A stretch of DNA of 64,000 bases from Pararhizobium sp. IMCC21322 (GTDB taxonomy: Bacteria > Pseudomonadota > Alphaproteobacteria > Rhizobiales > GCA-2746425). Shown here piece after piece: positions 26,699 through 35,983 of this stretch. The stretch covers positions 4,440,412 through 4,504,411 of the forward strand of contig NZ_CP132335.1 of the NCBI RefSeq assembly GCF_030758295.1, written 5' to 3'. Made by a program: the position numbers and the translations under genes. Under the pieces are notes generated by a model. That model saw nothing but the letters and a program-made list of their open reading frames with translations. It was not told the origin of the DNA and ran no database searches. Numbering within the stretch: position 1 is the stretch's first letter; each line of letters begins with the position of its first letter.

Positions 26699-27882
26699 AC
26701 TGTCTCCGCCAGACCCAACTCATCGGCTGCTGCGCGGACAAAACCGCCGACCGTGTCGAAAAGCTCAGGAATTTCCAGCAGGAAGGCATCGTGGCCCTTA
26801 TCCGTGTCCACTTCCAAAAACGACACATTCGCGCCAGCCGCATTCAAAGCATGAACAATGGCCCTGTTTTCCGAGGTCGGAAATAACCAGTCGCTGGAAA
26901 ATGAGACGCAGCAGAAACGGGTGCTGGTCTGATCAAATGCATGAGCAAGCTTTCCGCCAAACTCGCGTGCCAGATCAAAATAATCCATCGCCCGGGTCAT
27001 GTAGAGATAGCTGTTTGCGTCAAACCGATCCACAAAGCTCATACCCTGATGACGCAGATAGGATTCGATCTGAAAATCGGCTTCGAACCCAAATGTTATG
27101 TCATCCCGCTCTTGCAGATTACGGCCAAATTTCCGGTGCAGGGCCCCTTCCGACAGATAGGTGATGTGTGCAGCCATACGCGCCACAGCCAGACCCTTGG
27201 TGGGCCGTATGCCGAAACTGTAGTAATCACCGCCATGCCAGTCAGGATCGGCCATCACCGCCTGACGGCCAACTTCGTGAAAGGCGATGTTCTGTGATGT
27301 ATGGCGCGCGGCTGTTGCGATGGGCACGGCCGCATAAACCCGTTCCGGATAGCTGACAGCCCATTGCAGAACCTGCATGCCACCCATGGACCCGCCTATG
27401 ACGGCGAACAATCTATCGATGCCAAGATGATCGACAAGTTTGGCCTGCGCATTGACCATATCCTTGATGGTGACAACCGGAAATCCCAATCCATATGGAA
27501 CCCCATCCGGTGTTTCATTGGCAGGGCCGCTGGACCCCATGCATCCGCCAACAACATTGCTGCAAATAACGAAAAATCGGTTTGTGTCGACAGGCTTGCC
27601 CGGCCCCACCATGGATTCCCACCAGCCGGGCTTTCCTGTTATTGGGTTATTCGTGGCCACGTGCTGGTCGCCTGTCAGCGCATGACACACCAGAACGGCG
27701 TTGGATTTGTCAGAATTCAGTGTGCCATAGGTCTGATAGCCGATCTGCAAAGGTGCCAGCCTGGCTCCGGCTGCCATATCCAACCCATCATCTGGACCAA
27801 ACCGCACAACCAGACCGCTGGGTTGACGTGCTTCTTTCAGGGAAGCTGTCAAAGGGTCGTTGGAGATTGTAGATTGCGACAT
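26695..27882 (-). CDS. metX: Homoserine O-acyltransferase MetX
   Basis: About 395-aa alpha/beta-hydrolase that activates homoserine for methionine synthesis. The nucleophile elbow is [12 protein letters not shown], and the family segments [24 protein letters not shown] (a region that helps set acetyl versus succinyl specificity) and the terminal [10 protein letters not shown] with the catalytic His/Asp are present. I place the start at ATG 27882; the open frame continues upstream for 47 codons without a good ribosome-binding site, and GTG 27900 is an alternative. Divergent from hisC. No clear SAM riboswitch was found in the 170-bp gap. Confidence 0.92.
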   Translation of the reverse strand: MSQSTISNDPLTASLKEARQPSGLVVRFGPDDGLDMAAGARLAPLQIGYQTYGTLNSDKSNAVLVCHALTGDQHVATNNPITGKPGWWESMVGPGKPVDTNRFFVICSNVVGGCMGSSGPANETPDGVPYGLGFPVVTIKDMVNAQAKLVDHLGIDRLFAVIGGSMGGMQVLQWAVSYPERVYAAVPIATAARHTSQNIAFHEVGRQAVMADPDWHGGDYYSFGIRPTKGLAVARMAAHITYLSEGALHRKFGRNLQERDDITFGFEADFQIESYLRHQGMSFVDRFDANSYLYMTRAMDYFDLAREFGGKLAHAFDQTSTRFCCVSFSSDWLFPTSENRAIVHALNAAGANVSFLEVDTDKGHDAFLLEIPELFDTVGGFVRAAADELGLAETV

Positions 27883-28052
27883 GGGTTGGCTGGTGCTCAC
27901 ATTTTGCTGAAATCGGCGGATAGCTACGGTCAGGGCTTGTTGACTGTCAATGTTTTCTTTGATTTTCCGCTTTACGACGCATATGAAGACGCGACGTTTA
28001 AACCTAGATAAAGCCAACAACAACAGCTGTCCGTGCCCAACAGGAAACGACT

Positions 28053-29168
28053 ATGACCGACACATCCCCCAAAGGCCCGGTTCCGCGCGCCTCGGTGCTG
28101 AAGATTGCACCATATATTCCAGGCAAAAGTCAGGCCAGCGGTGTTGATCCGAAAAGCGGAAAAGTTTTCAAACTGTCGTCCAATGAAAATCCGCTTGGCA
28201 CCAGCCCACAGGCCATTGCGGCCCTTCAGGCATCAACCCATCTGGAAGACTACCCGGATGGCAGCTCGTCGCGCCTGCGCCATGCAATTGCCGATGCCCA
28301 TGGCCTGAACCCCGACCGAATTGTCTGTGGTTCCGGTTCAGATGAAATTCTGTCGCTGCTATCTTATGCCTATCTGGAAGACGGGGATGAGGCTATTTAC
28401 ACCGAGCATGGCTTCCTGGTTTACAAAATTGCCATTCTGGCTGCTGGCGCAGAGCCGATAGTGGTGCCCGAACATCATCACACAGCGAATGTGGACAGCA
28501 TTCTGGCAGCCATTACCGAACGCACAAAGATGGTCTTTCTGGCCAACCCCAACAACCCGACGGGAACGTATGTTCCGTTTGATGAGGTAAAGCGACTGCA
28601 TTCGGGTTTACGGCCCGACATCATTCTGGTTCTGGATGGCGCCTATGCGGAATATGTGCGTCGCAACGACTATGAGTCCGGTATCGAACTCGTGGCCAAT
28701 TCCGCCAATGTTGTCATGACCCGCACGTTCTCCAAAATTTACGGCCTCGCCAATTTGCGCCTGGGCTGGTGTTTTGGCCCCGAGGGTGTGATTGACGCCA
28801 TCAACCGCATTCGCGGTCCGTTCAACGTCAATGGCGCAGCTCTGGCAGCTGGCGAAGCCGCTCTTGCAGACAGCAACCACATTGCCCGTTCGGTCGATCA
28901 CAATGAAACCTGGTTGAAGCAGATGAGCGATGGCTGTCAGGCATTGGGTCTGGATGTAACGCCGAGTGTGGGGAATTTCATATTGGTGCATTTTTCCAGT
29001 GATGGCGATCATTCAGCAGAACGGGCGGATGCCTTTTTGCAGGACCGTGGTGTTGTGGTACGGCGGGTTACAGCCTATGGACTGCCGGATGCTTTGCGTA
29101 TCACCATAGGGACCGAAGAAGCCAATCTTGCGGTTCTTGCCGCATTGAAAGCGTTTTTAGGCAGGTAA
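28053..29168 (+). CDS. hisC: Histidinol-phosphate aminotransferase
   Basis: 371-aa class I/II PLP aminotransferase. The Schiff-base lysine is Lys228 in [17 protein letters not shown]. The N-terminal PYIPGKSQ segment, NENPLG and DGAYAEYV are typical of HisC. It catalyses imidazole-acetol phosphate to histidinol phosphate; in alphaproteobacteria the same enzyme often also serves phenylalanine/tyrosine synthesis, which fits the prephenate dehydrogenase gene that starts directly after its stop. Confidence 0.94.
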   Translation: MTDTSPKGPVPRASVLKIAPYIPGKSQASGVDPKSGKVFKLSSNENPLGTSPQAIAALQASTHLEDYPDGSSSRLRHAIADAHGLNPDRIVCGSGSDEILSLLSYAYLEDGDEAIYTEHGFLVYKIAILAAGAEPIVVPEHHHTANVDSILAAITERTKMVFLANPNNPTGTYVPFDEVKRLHSGLRPDIILVLDGAYAEYVRRNDYESGIELVANSANVVMTRTFSKIYGLANLRLGWCFGPEGVIDAINRIRGPFNVNGAALAAGEAALADSNHIARSVDHNETWLKQMSDGCQALGLDVTPSVGNFILVHFSSDGDHSAERADAFLQDRGVVVRRVTAYGLPDALRITIGTEEANLAVLAALKAFLGR

Positions 29169-30158
29169 GTGACAGTTGAGATGACGCAATCCCCCACGCC
29201 TCCAGCTTTAGATGAGCCTGTCTTTGGCAAGCTGACCCTGATCGGAATTGGCCTGATCGGATCCTCGATTGCGCGCGTGGCCCGCGCCAGAAACATTGCC
29301 GGACATATTGCGGTCTCCTCAAGACGTGCTGAAACACTGACACGGGCCAAAGAACTGCAACTTGGCAACAGCTACACGCAGGACGCAGCAGAGGCGGTCA
29401 AGGATGCGGATTGCGTTATTGTGTGTGTGCCCGTGGGCGCAAGCGAGCAAACAGCGAAAGCCATCGCCCCTCACTTGAAGCCCGGTGCAATTGTCTCGGA
29501 TGTGGGGTCGGTCAAGCGGTCCGTCATTGACCAAATGCAACCGCATCTGCCCTCAAATGTGCATTTTATCCCGGCCCACCCCGTTGCTGGTACGGAAAAG
29601 TCCGGCCCTGATGCCGGGTTTGAAACCCTGTTTGACAATCGCTGGTGCATACTGACGCCACTGCCGGACACAGATCAAAACGCGCTTGATCGCCTCAATC
29701 GCTTCTGGGCAGCTTGTGGTGCCAATATGGAACAGATGGATGCAGATCACCACGATCTGGTTCTGGCCATTACCAGCCACCTGCCGCATCTGATCGCCTA
29801 TAATATTGTGGGAACGGCGAATGATCTTGAAACAGTGACTGAGTCGGAAGTCATGAAATACTCCGCTGGTGGTTTCCGTGATTTTACGCGGCTTGCAGCA
29901 TCTGATCCCACCATGTGGCGCGATGTCTGCCTGCATAACAAGGATGCCCTGCTTGAAATGCTGGCACGGTTTTCAGAGGATTTATCTGCCCTTCAACGCG
30001 CTATCCGCTGGAGCAAGGGTGACGAATTGTTTGAGCTGTTCACCCACACGCGCGGCATTCGGCGCGCAATTATTGATGCCGGTCAGGAAGTCGACCTGCC
30101 GGATTTCGGGCGTCAGGCAGGCTTGCAGCAAAGCGACGACGACAATTCATCAAAATAG
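29169..30158 (+). CDS. tyrC: Prephenate/arogenate dehydrogenase
   Basis: About 329-aa NAD(P)-dependent dehydrogenase of tyrosine synthesis: Rossmann motif LIGIGLIGSSIARVARAR, VIVCVPVGASEQ, DVGSVKRSVIDQM, HPVAGTEKSGPDAGF, and the helical C-terminus with FRDFTRLAASDPTMWRD. No chorismate mutase domain and no ACT domain. Two starts are possible: GTG 29169, directly after the hisC stop, or ATG 29181. Co-transcribed with hisC. The 3' end overlaps the convergent DUF2125 gene by 9 bp. Confidence 0.92.
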   Translation: MTVEMTQSPTPPALDEPVFGKLTLIGIGLIGSSIARVARARNIAGHIAVSSRRAETLTRAKELQLGNSYTQDAAEAVKDADCVIVCVPVGASEQTAKAIAPHLKPGAIVSDVGSVKRSVIDQMQPHLPSNVHFIPAHPVAGTEKSGPDAGFETLFDNRWCILTPLPDTDQNALDRLNRFWAACGANMEQMDADHHDLVLAITSHLPHLIAYNIVGTANDLETVTESEVMKYSAGGFRDFTRLAASDPTMWRDVCLHNKDALLEMLARFSEDLSALQRAIRWSKGDELFELFTHTRGIRRAIIDAGQEVDLPDFGRQAGLQQSDDDNSSK

Positions 30159-31208
30159 ATTTGGTATCCGGCCAATTGGCAGTATTCCTGCGCTGACAAT
30201 CCCGTTCCGTAATGTCAGAGCAATGATGACCTTTCCATCTGGATTGTTTCCGGCGAGGCCGGAAAAGGTCGCCGCAATCTGTTCCGCGTTCTGGCGAAAC
30301 CGGGGCGCAATGGCTGCAACAAGATCCGGAAGCTTGTCCATACCGGTGATTTCAAGTTTCACCTGACCGGATACCAGCCCATCTTGTGAAATGGTCACCG
30401 GGCCCGACGCATTTGCGGCGAAACCCAAACTGTTGAAACTCAGCTTTTCCAAATCCAGCGCACCGCCACTGTTGAGCCAGTTGGCAAGCAAAAGGTCTGG
30501 ATCAAATCCCAGGGCTTCTCCTACATTTTTGGCTGTCGCCAGAAGACCCAAATCCATTTCCGGCAATGCCTTGCCAGAGCGGGTGGTCAGAATGTCACTC
30601 AGTGTCAGAGCAACGTCAAAGTCCGTCTGCGAATCGGGGTTGGGGCGAACATGCAATTGTGCCCCCTGCACGGTCATCTGCTCAAGGCCGCCAAGGCTAC
30701 CAAGTCCATCAAGTCCATCAGGGCCATCAAGGTTGGCAGGGCCGGATAGCGCATTGGCAATGACGTCAATTTCCTCGGCAACCAGAGATGCCCGTTTCAA
30801 GCCGGACAGGCCTGCAGACACGCTGGAACGCGCGCTCTTCCAGCGCCCGACCAATTCGCCACTCAATCCGGCAGCCGGCGACAGTTTTACCGTCAGCGGA
30901 CCATCTGCCTCGGCAATCACATGACCGGGCTTGTAGAGCAACGCAACGCTGCGCACGGAATCAATATCGGCTTCTATGCCGCGGTCCTGAGCATCCAGCA
31001 CTGCTTGCCCACAGGAAACTTCAAGATGAAACGGATAACCGGAGACAGTTCTCTCATTGCAACTGACATCGCGACCCATTCGAACGCTTTGCTGCTCGAC
31101 CCGGTCAATTACCTTTCCTGTTGCCACGCTTGCGCCATACCAAAGCACGGACCACAGGAGCACCAGACCGACGATGATACTCATCAGCCACTTCACTTTA
31201 CGAGCCAT
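30150..31208 (-). CDS. DUF2125 domain protein
   Basis: 352-aa protein with a basic N-terminus and one membrane segment (IIVGLVLLWSVLWYG), the rest presumably periplasmic. DUF2125 is a conserved alphaproteobacterial family of unknown function; recognisable parts are the GYPFHLEVSCG segment and the ALTLSDILTTRSGKALPEMD region. A short glycine/leucine/aspartate-rich internal repeat (NLDGPDGLDGLGSLGGLEQ) lies in the middle. The start at 31208 is supported by GGAAGG four bases upstream. Its place beside prephenate dehydrogenase is typical of the order. Confidence 0.85.
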   Translation of the reverse strand: MARKVKWLMSIIVGLVLLWSVLWYGASVATGKVIDRVEQQSVRMGRDVSCNERTVSGYPFHLEVSCGQAVLDAQDRGIEADIDSVRSVALLYKPGHVIAEADGPLTVKLSPAAGLSGELVGRWKSARSSVSAGLSGLKRASLVAEEIDVIANALSGPANLDGPDGLDGLGSLGGLEQMTVQGAQLHVRPNPDSQTDFDVALTLSDILTTRSGKALPEMDLGLLATAKNVGEALGFDPDLLLANWLNSGGALDLEKLSFNSLGFAANASGPVTISQDGLVSGQVKLEITGMDKLPDLVAAIAPRFRQNAEQIAATFSGLAGNNPDGKVIIALTLRNGIVSAGILPIGRIPNLF

Positions 31209-31349
31209 AGAACCTTCCATTTGGAACACTTGCATCTGGTTGCGTCCATCCTGTACCGTCGGCCCCAAAGATGTTCGCCAGTGTCAGCCGCAATGTCAGT
31301 ATTGCTTCATCAAGCTGTTGCATCGGGTATCAGGAAACGCGGAGTGCAT

Positions 31350-31880
31350 ATGCGTCATTTTTGGGTGTTTGGCTACGGTTCATTGATGTGGCGGCCCGGT
31401 TTTTCATATGTACGGCGCGAAACCGCGTTGTTGTATGGCGCCCACCGCAGCCTGTGCGTGTATTCACACGTTCATCGCGGCACGCCGGAAAAACCAGGGC
31501 TTGTTTTGGGGCTTGATCGTGGCGGCACTTGCAAAGGCATCGCATTTGCAGTCGAACCAGACGCTTGGCAATCGACACTGGATTATCTGCGCGAACGGGA
31601 GCAGGTCACCATGGTGTATAAGGAAGTCACACGGACCATCCGCCTTGCCAGTGGCGAATCAGTTCCTGCGGTAAGCTATATGGTTGACCGCGAGCACCAG
31701 CAATATGCCGGTAAACTGGCCTTGGATGACCAATTATCCTTCGTCAAATCCAGCCATGGAAAATCCGGCCCCAATGCCGACTATGTCATCAACACGCAGG
31801 CCCATCTTGCCGAAACTGGTGCTGGCGACCCGGCGCTTGCCTGGCTGACCAGACAATTGGAACTGACGCCTGAGAAATGA
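31350..31880 (+). CDS. Gamma-glutamylcyclotransferase, ChaC-like
   Basis: 176-aa protein with the ChaC signature VFGYGSLMWRPGF at the N-terminus, CKGIAFAV, an acidic segment with the probable catalytic Glu (YLREREQ), and a C-terminal HGKSGPNADYVINTQAHL. ChaC enzymes cleave glutathione to 5-oxoproline and Cys-Gly. The ATG at 31350 has GGAG five bases upstream; the long upstream open frame is only the antisense of DUF2125. It is divergent from DUF2125. Confidence 0.9.
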   Translation: MRHFWVFGYGSLMWRPGFSYVRRETALLYGAHRSLCVYSHVHRGTPEKPGLVLGLDRGGTCKGIAFAVEPDAWQSTLDYLREREQVTMVYKEVTRTIRLASGESVPAVSYMVDREHQQYAGKLALDDQLSFVKSSHGKSGPNADYVINTQAHLAETGAGDPALAWLTRQLELTPEK

Positions 31881-31895
31881 CACCAGAGCCAGCGA

Positions 31896-32303
31896 TCAGG
31901 CCGCCCATCGCTCGTCATAAGAACCTGATGCATCGGCAAACCTGCTGACAGTTAAGGCTGGCCGCAAATCCTCGACCGCCTGAGGGTCGGACCCCGACAG
32001 AAAGTGCAGAAACCAACGCACTGGCTTTCGAGCCGAACCGTATGGGTGGTCCTGCGAAGCCCGCGCTTGCGGCCCAATGAACTCGGCATCCGGCTGCCAA
32101 CCCTCGCAGGCAAGCCAGACACCGGCAATCCGCTCCCTTACCACCGCAATGGCTACGCAATCATGATAGGCATTCAAAAGAGACGCTGAAACTTCAGTCA
32201 CAATATAACTGCGCCCGGACCGGCCACACACTTTTGCAAAACGCGAACTGATGCCGCCGCTTTTGAGACTTACAAATCGAGGTGTTGAATCTTGAATCAT
32301 CAT
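31896..32303 (-). CDS. Unrecognised 135-aa protein behind a LexA-like box
   Basis: I do not recognise the family. The protein has no signal peptide and no membrane segment. It is rich in Arg, Ser and Trp (a Trp in each of LACEGWQPDAEF and RKPVRWFLHFLSG), with a probable beta-rich N-terminal half (RSYIVTEVSASLLNAYHDCVAIAVV). The start at ATG 32303 is fixed by a strong promoter whose predicted transcription start coincides with it, so the mRNA is probably leaderless. The promoter overlaps a GAAC-N7-GAAC motif, which suggests SOS control. Codon use and base composition look like the neighbours. Convergent with the ChaC-like gene; plsC lies upstream on the same strand. Confidence 0.7.
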   Translation of the reverse strand: MMIQDSTPRFVSLKSGGISSRFAKVCGRSGRSYIVTEVSASLLNAYHDCVAIAVVRERIAGVWLACEGWQPDAEFIGPQARASQDHPYGSARKPVRWFLHFLSGSDPQAVEDLRPALTVSRFADASGSYDERWAA

Positions 32304-32305
32304 AA

Positions 32306-32338
32306 GAACAAAAATAGAACAAAACGCAGATTTGTCAA
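32306..32338 (-). promoter_or_regulatory. Strong promoter overlapped by a LexA-like box
   Basis: On the minus strand TTGACA (32338-32333, perfect -35) and TATTTT (32316-32311, -10) are 16 bp apart. GTTC-N7-GTTC spans 32320-32306 and contains the whole -10 hexamer, the position where LexA would exclude RNA polymerase. The predicted start of transcription is within a base or two of ATG 32303. Confidence 0.72.
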
Positions 32339-32339
32339 C

Positions 32340-33083
32340 TCACATGCTGGACTCATTCGCTTTTTGCGATGCTCTGGCCTCTTCCAGCAATTTGTCTGAA
32401 GCCGTTTCAATCCGCTCAATCAGCGTTTTGTTGAACACATCATCACTCAATCCAGGCTCAATTGGCGGCAGGATTTCCATCACAATAGTGCCAGGATAAC
32501 GCAAAAACGTGCGCCGCGGCCAAAACACCCCGGCATTGAGGGCGACAGGCACCACTGGCACCTTCAGGATGCGATAAAGGGCCGTCACACCATATTTATA
32601 GGATGGCGAGTCACCGGGTGTCCTGCGCGTGCCTTCGGGAAAGATGACCACATCGCGCCCGTCTTTCACCGCTGCCCTGGCCTGCGGAATCAAGGATTTC
32701 AATGCACTGGAGCCACGCGCCCTATTGACGGATATCTGCCGGAACCGGGACAGGTACCAACCAAAAAACGGAATCTTGAACAATTCCCGCTTAGCCAGAT
32801 AAGCAGGGCGTTCTGCCACAAATAACAGCACGAAAGTTTCCCAGGTTGACTGGTGCTTGGAAGCAATCAGCACACCACCTTCCGGCTTGTTCTCCATGCC
32901 TCTTAACTCAAACTTGACACCTGCAAGAACACGAAGCATCCACAGCGACGTGCGCGCCCATGTGGTCGGCATCCACCACACCCATTTCCATGGCAGCAGA
33001 AAAATCGGCAGGGCGAATAGCATCAGCAAAAATAGAAATGTGTAGAAGGCCAGATTAAAAATCACAGATCGAATGTAGATCAC
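32340..33083 (-). CDS. plsC: 1-acyl-sn-glycerol-3-phosphate acyltransferase
   Basis: 247-aa membrane-bound acyltransferase that makes phosphatidic acid. A hydrophobic N-terminus is followed by KHQSTWET, the acyltransferase block I. The usual H-x4-D acid is Glu here, a substitution common in this alphaproteobacterial branch. Block III FPEGTRRTPGD and a later VPVALNAGVFW are present. GTG 33083 follows AAGGA. It lies 18 bp downstream of ftsX and is likely in the same transcript. Confidence 0.9.
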   Translation of the reverse strand: MIYIRSVIFNLAFYTFLFLLMLFALPIFLLPWKWVWWMPTTWARTSLWMLRVLAGVKFELRGMENKPEGGVLIASKHQSTWETFVLLFVAERPAYLAKRELFKIPFFGWYLSRFRQISVNRARGSSALKSLIPQARAAVKDGRDVVIFPEGTRRTPGDSPSYKYGVTALYRILKVPVVPVALNAGVFWPRRTFLRYPGTIVMEILPPIEPGLSDDVFNKTLIERIETASDKLLEEARASQKANESSM

Positions 33084-33101
33084 GGAAAATCCTTCGCAGG
33101 T

Positions 33102-34127
33102 CTACTGCACTGTCGCCAGATAGCGTTCCACAGTCATCCGCGTGGTCGCAGCCGTCAAGGCACTGACAAGGATCAGCACAAACACAAAGCCGGTAAAGAC
33201 CAAAGGTGTCAGTGAAAATCCGCCGAACAGGGCCTGAAACGGACTTCCACCGGATGGCCCTTCAAGAAACCCCAAAAGACCACCCCCGACAACAAAGAAG
33301 GTTGCGGCAGCGATGCAGCCAATCAGCCCGCCTTTCAGGCCGATAAACAGGAACCGCCCCTGAAACTCTCTGGCGATGTAGCGGTTAAGTGCGCCGACAA
33401 AATGCAGCACCGAAATGACAACCTGGTTGCCAGCCATAGCACCACGCGTGGCAAACACCACGCTGAGGCAGGTCGCTGCAAGAACCAGCAGAAAGATGCC
33501 GATGCCCGTTGCTATGGTGACATTGGCGATGCGCTTCAGCTGATCGATCCAGATACCGTGATCGTCCACGCTGACACCCGTGATGCTGTCAGATAAATTG
33601 GCACGCAGACGACCCACATCCAGCGTGGCGGGATTGTCAATATCCACGATGATCAGCCTTGGAACCGGAAGTTCCGAAAGGTCAAGTCCGGCACCAAGCC
33701 AAGGCTCCAGCAAGGCTGCCCCGTCTGCTTCTTCCATGGCCCGCACCCGGCCAATGCCCGGCTCACGCTCGGTAATGCGAATGGCGCGCTCAATTTCGAA
33801 CTCAATATCCACTCCATCAGTGGGGCGTATCTGGACGGTCAGTTCACTGCTGACATCGCTTTCCCATAATTGCGCCTGCTCAAACACCATGGTCACTGCA
33901 GCCAATGTCAGACAGGCGAGAAAGCTCATGATAGCAATAACAGCGACCAGCGCAGTCCCGGCGACAGATTGCGGGGGAACAATGGGCGTTTGTCGAACAT
34001 CGCGATGGCCGGCCAACCAACGGGCTGCATAACGAACTGGTGCAAACGCAACACGCAAGCCGGTGCGCGCGGTGCCTTTTGCCCCACTTTCAGTTCTGAA
34101 TTGCGGATATGAGTTCTGATCAGTCAT
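33102..34127 (-). CDS. ftsX: Cell division protein FtsX
   Basis: 341-aa membrane component of the FtsEX complex, which couples ATP hydrolysis to activation of septal cell-wall hydrolases. Four membrane segments are visible: one after a cytoplasmic N-terminus of about 65 residues, then a large periplasmic loop (ELTVQIRPTDGVD...), then three near the C-terminus. ATG 34127 overlaps the ftsE stop by 8 bp, so ftsE-ftsX are translationally coupled. A longer start at 34145 lies inside ftsE. Confidence 0.9.
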   Translation of the reverse strand: MTDQNSYPQFRTESGAKGTARTGLRVAFAPVRYAARWLAGHRDVRQTPIVPPQSVAGTALVAVIAIMSFLACLTLAAVTMVFEQAQLWESDVSSELTVQIRPTDGVDIEFEIERAIRITEREPGIGRVRAMEEADGAALLEPWLGAGLDLSELPVPRLIIVDIDNPATLDVGRLRANLSDSITGVSVDDHGIWIDQLKRIANVTIATGIGIFLLVLAATCLSVVFATRGAMAGNQVVISVLHFVGALNRYIAREFQGRFLFIGLKGGLIGCIAAATFFVVGGGLLGFLEGPSGGSPFQALFGGFSLTPLVFTGFVFVLILVSALTAATTRMTVERYLATVQ

Positions 34128-34779
34128 AAATCTGCAGCCGCCCATCCTTCAAAACAAAGCGCCTTGTATCAAATTGGTCGATCAGCGCCAGATCATGGGT
34201 GGCAATTACCACCGTGGTGCCAAGCTTGTTCAATTCAATAAACAGCCGCAAAAGCCTGCGCGCCAATGGCGGGTCCACATTACCCGTTGGCTCATCAGCC
34301 AGCAAAATATCCGGGCGGCCAATGAGTGCCCGGGCAATCGCCGCTCTTTGTTTCTCCCCACCGGAGAGAATCGGCGGAAGCACGTGCATACGCTCGCCAA
34401 GCCCCACCCAATCCAGCAATTCAACAACATCAGATCTGTAACGTGTTTCGTCCATCCCCTGAACCCGAAGCGGGAGAGCAACATTTTCATAGGTGGTCAT
34501 ATGATCCAGCAGACGAAAATCCTGAAATACGATGCCAATACGTCGCCGGATTTCCGGCAATTCATCATTGCCGATCTTGACAGCATCCTTGCCGAAAATC
34601 GAAATCAGGCCACGCGAAGGGCGCATGGACAGAAACAAAAGCCGCAACAGGGATGTTTTACCGGCACCCGAAGGCCCGGTCAGAAACTGAAACGAACGCG
34701 GCGCGATCTGGAAACTGATGTCGCGCAGGACTTCAGGCCCCATTCCATAGCGCAAGCCAACATTTTCAAACCGGATCAA
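34120..34779 (-). CDS. ftsE: Cell division ATP-binding protein FtsE
   Basis: 219-aa ABC ATPase: Walker A GPSGAGKTSLL, signature LSGGEKQRAAIARAL, Walker B ILLADEPTGNVD, and the FtsE-type VFQDFRLLDHMTTYENVALPLRV Q-loop. It partners FtsX, whose gene overlaps its 3' end. Divergent from the MJ0042 zinc-ribbon gene with about 210 bp between the starts. Confidence 0.95.
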   Translation of the reverse strand: MIRFENVGLRYGMGPEVLRDISFQIAPRSFQFLTGPSGAGKTSLLRLLFLSMRPSRGLISIFGKDAVKIGNDELPEIRRRIGIVFQDFRLLDHMTTYENVALPLRVQGMDETRYRSDVVELLDWVGLGERMHVLPPILSGGEKQRAAIARALIGRPDILLADEPTGNVDPPLARRLLRLFIELNKLGTTVVIATHDLALIDQFDTRRFVLKDGRLQIYD

Positions 34780-34991
34780 TTGAGCGCCTCATCACTTCCC
34801 GGGTCTGCCTGTTACGATTTCAGCATCTCAGACCTGGCTTTTTCACTTCATTAACGTTGTTTGCGATTGAGCGCAAAAATTCATTCAAGACGGGCCTGAA
34901 TCAAGGCCACATTGTCACACCGTTAACATCCTTGGCGCAAAAAGGAATAGATACAACTGAACATATTTGGGTCAGGACCCATTAAGCCAAC

Positions 34992-35972
34992 ATGAAAATC
35001 GCTTGCCCCAATTGTGATACCAAATATGCGCTCAATGCAGACGCCTTGGGAACCCATGGGCGCAAAATGAAATGTGCAAAATGTGCACATGTCTGGAATG
35101 CCCAGCCAGTTGATGCAAGCCAAATGGCTTTAGAAATTTCCAAAAACGAAGCAAATCAGGTTGTCGAAGACACACCAGACCAGGTTACTGGAGACCAGAA
35201 TACTCGAGACCAGATTAGCGGGTTTCCCGCGCATTCACAGAACTCCTCCGTTGAGGTCGCTGCTGAAACTGCGCCGGACATAGAAACAATCGCCGCCAAA
35301 ACCGATGATGAAGATCGTTGGCACGAAGACATGAAAGAGGAACGCGCAGCTGAAAAGGCCCGCACGCCCAGACAACCTGCATCAGTCGAAACCCTTCAAA
35401 CTTTGTCAAACAAAAGCAATTCACACGGACATGGCCGGCTGCGCAGTATCGTGGCTGGCTTGCAATCAGCCGTTACAAACGGTTGGCAACACGTCGTTTA
35501 CTTCTTCAAATGGGCTCTGGGTCTCAGCCTTGCGCATCAAATCGCTGTCCTGATCGCATTTATAATGCCAGCCATTTTGATCTATGGTCTTTTTGCTGGC
35601 CGTCAGGTCATGGTCCAGCAATTTCCTGATCTGGCAAGTTTTTATGCCGCGCTTGGAGTTGATGTAAATCTGTATGGTCTGGAATTTGAGAACGTGCGCA
35701 CTGTGAGACGTCCTGAAGACGGCATGGCTGTATTGATTGTTGAAGGTAGTGTCCGCAACATCACGAACAGTACCAAAACAATTCCGCGCCTTCATTTCAT
35801 TCTAAGTGGTCGAAATCGGGAAGTGTATACTTGGCAGGATGATGCATCATCTCACCCATTACCAGCAGGCGAAACCATTCAGTTTCGCACCGTGCTTGCC
35901 TCACCACCAGATGTGGCAGATGAATTACACGTTCGCTTCCTGAGCAACGATCCCCGATTGAACCGACTTTAG
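34992..35972 (+). CDS. MJ0042-type zinc-ribbon membrane protein
   Basis: 326-aa protein. The N-terminal zinc ribbon has Cys5, Cys8, Cys28 and Cys31 (ACPNCDTKY, MKCAKCAHVWNA). It is followed by an acidic, low-complexity linker with a run of D-Q/N-x repeats (TPDQVTGDQNTRDQ), one membrane segment (IAVLIAFIMPAILIYGLFAG), and a C-terminal DUF3426-like beta domain (VEGSVRNITNSTKTIPRLHF). Function unknown. The conserved position between ftsEX and hpt suggests a link to the cell envelope or division, which is inference. Confidence 0.85.
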   Translation: MKIACPNCDTKYALNADALGTHGRKMKCAKCAHVWNAQPVDASQMALEISKNEANQVVEDTPDQVTGDQNTRDQISGFPAHSQNSSVEVAAETAPDIETIAAKTDDEDRWHEDMKEERAAEKARTPRQPASVETLQTLSNKSNSHGHGRLRSIVAGLQSAVTNGWQHVVYFFKWALGLSLAHQIAVLIAFIMPAILIYGLFAGRQVMVQQFPDLASFYAALGVDVNLYGLEFENVRTVRRPEDGMAVLIVEGSVRNITNSTKTIPRLHFILSGRNREVYTWQDDASSHPLPAGETIQFRTVLASPPDVADELHVRFLSNDPRLNRL

Positions 35973-35983
35973 AGAGATTAACA

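Noticed and set aside
27883-28052. SAM-II-type riboswitch before metX
   Set aside because: The leader contains GTTTAAAC and GTAAAGCGG, faintly like SAM-II elements, but I could not form the required stem and pseudoknot. Covariance-model search would decide.
30921-31349. Long N-terminal extension of the ChaC-like gene
   Set aside because: The upstream codons are antisense to DUF2125, and the good ribosome-binding site lies at 31341, before ATG 31350.
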